From the NCBI GenBank assembly GCA_963728475.1, contig CAVSKL010000004.1, forward strand, positions 186,001-250,000: 64,000 nucleotides of DNA. Direction: 5' to 3'. The translations under genes were made by a program, and so were the position numbers. The notes beneath the pieces are model-generated. The model had not been told where the DNA came from. It saw nothing but the letters and a program-made list of their open reading frames with translations, and did not search any database. This DNA is from CAVSKL01 sp963728475 [NCBI: Candidatus Eiseniibacteriota bacterium] (lineage in GTDB: Bacteria; Eisenbacteria; RBG-16-71-46; JABDJR01). Shown here in pieces: positions 63,539-64,000 of the stretch (position 1 is the stretch's first letter; every line of letters starts with the position of its first letter).

Positions 63539-64000
63539 GCGGGATCGTCCCCGTTCTCCACCCCATCACCCGCATGATCGTGGGGGGGGCGCAGCTCAAC
63601 ACCCTCTACACCTGCCGGCTCCTCGACCGCACCCGCTACGCGCCCGCCATTCTCACCGGACCCGAACTCGGCCCCGAAGGCGACCTTCTTTCCGCCGCTC
63701 GCGAGTCCGGGGTGCCCACCTTTCTGGCGCCGCACCTGGGGCGGGAGATTCGCCCCCACCGGGACCTCGTGGCCTACCGCGAAGTGCTCCGGCATCTGCG
63801 CGAGCACCGCTACACCGTCGTGCACACCCATATTTCCAAGACCGGGATCCTGGGCCGGCTGGCGGCGCGGAAGGTGGGAGTGCCGGTGGTGATCCATACC
63901 GCCCACGGATGGCAGTGGACGCTGGCCCGTACCGGGGCCATGCGCCGGTTCATCATCGCCTCCGAGCGGTGGGCGGCACGGTTCACCGACCGCATCGTGG
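63535..64000 (+). CDS. Glycosyltransferase, GT4-like N-terminal half (3' truncated)
   Basis: The frame is open from TTG 63535, overlapping the previous stop by 4 nt, to the right edge (155 residues). It reads SGIVPVLHPITRMIVGGAQL, the VGGAxxN pattern of GT4 N-terminal Rossmann domains; later VVHTHISKTGILGRLAARKV and IHTAHGWQW match the acceptor-side motifs of this family. The donor-binding half is outside the window. It is the sixth gene after ugd and most likely builds the exported polysaccharide. Confidence 0.8.
   Translation, partial: MSGIVPVLHPITRMIVGGAQLNTLYTCRLLDRTRYAPAILTGPELGPEGDLLSAARESGVPTFLAPHLGREIRPHRDLVAYREVLRHLREHRYTVVHTHISKTGILGRLAARKVGVPVVIHTAHGWQWTLARTGAMRRFIIASERWAARFTDRIV

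Overview
This is a very GC-rich chromosomal window (roughly 70% G+C by eye, with G or C at most third codon positions) from a Gram-negative, outer-membrane-bearing bacterium. The evidence for a diderm is a TonB-like protein, Wza- and Wzz-type polysaccharide export genes and many lipoproteins with lipoboxes. A FlgD/T9SS-like C-terminal sorting domain, a GWxTD-type protein and a post-COAP-like lipoprotein point to the FCB side of the tree, for example an Eisenbacteria- or Krumholzibacteria-like candidate phylum. That placement is an inference. The window carries about 50 protein genes and one tRNA. No rRNA, CRISPR array, prophage or insertion sequence is visible.

Layout. 1-9.2 kb: end of a secreted protein, an HU-family nucleoid protein, a diguanylate cyclase on the minus strand, then a small secreted protein behind sigma-54-like promoters, a 1011-residue sigma-54 activator with a TPR sensor, a TPR/GWxTD protein and a TonB-like protein. 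9.2-13.5 kb: ptsN, a VanZ-like gene, hisS and aspS, all overlapping or nearly so, followed by tRNA-Gln(UUG). 13.6-27.5 kb: the conserved phoH - pgpH - ybeY - CBS proteins - recO - glyQ - glyS neighbourhood, interrupted by a repeat-rich non-coding stretch, a small lipoprotein, a MEMO-family gene and a KDPG aldolase. 27.7-33.4 kb (minus strand): a thioredoxin-like lipoprotein with an in-frame UGA at the first active-site position, a split MprF pair and an NHL-repeat lipoprotein. 33.7-43.6 kb: a secreted lipoprotein, then pyrR-pyrB-pyrC-carA-carB behind a PyrR-type RNA leader. 43.6-56 kb: a second repeat-rich stretch, a Ser/Thr kinase with TolB-like and TPR domains, a PNGase F homologue, a large TPR lipoprotein, pyrK-pyrD, a FemAB-like gene, a DUF1232 protein and pyrF. 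56-64 kb: an exopolysaccharide operon (ugd, dTDP-glucose dehydratase, UDP-GlcNAc 2-epimerase, Wza-like, two Wzz-like proteins, a glycosyltransferase running off the end).

How the genes work together. Pyrimidine synthesis is nearly complete within 20 kb (pyrB, C, D, K, F, carA, carB, pyrR; pyrE is not seen) and is probably controlled by PyrR-dependent attenuation. The sigma-54 activator probably drives the small secreted protein just upstream of it. The 56-64 kb operon makes UDP-glucuronate and other sugar nucleotides and exports a polysaccharide.

The most notable observation is the UGA at 28841-28843 (minus strand). It sits exactly where a thioredoxin WCxxC motif would have its first cysteine. 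It is followed at 20 nt by a GGCC-capped hairpin that fits the bacterial SECIS pattern, so this is a strong candidate for an undescribed selenoprotein. Two other coding anomalies (tonB C-terminus, N-terminus of a CBS protein) lie at homopolymers and are more likely single-base deletions or sequence errors, although the tonB one falls on a canonical -1 slippery heptamer.
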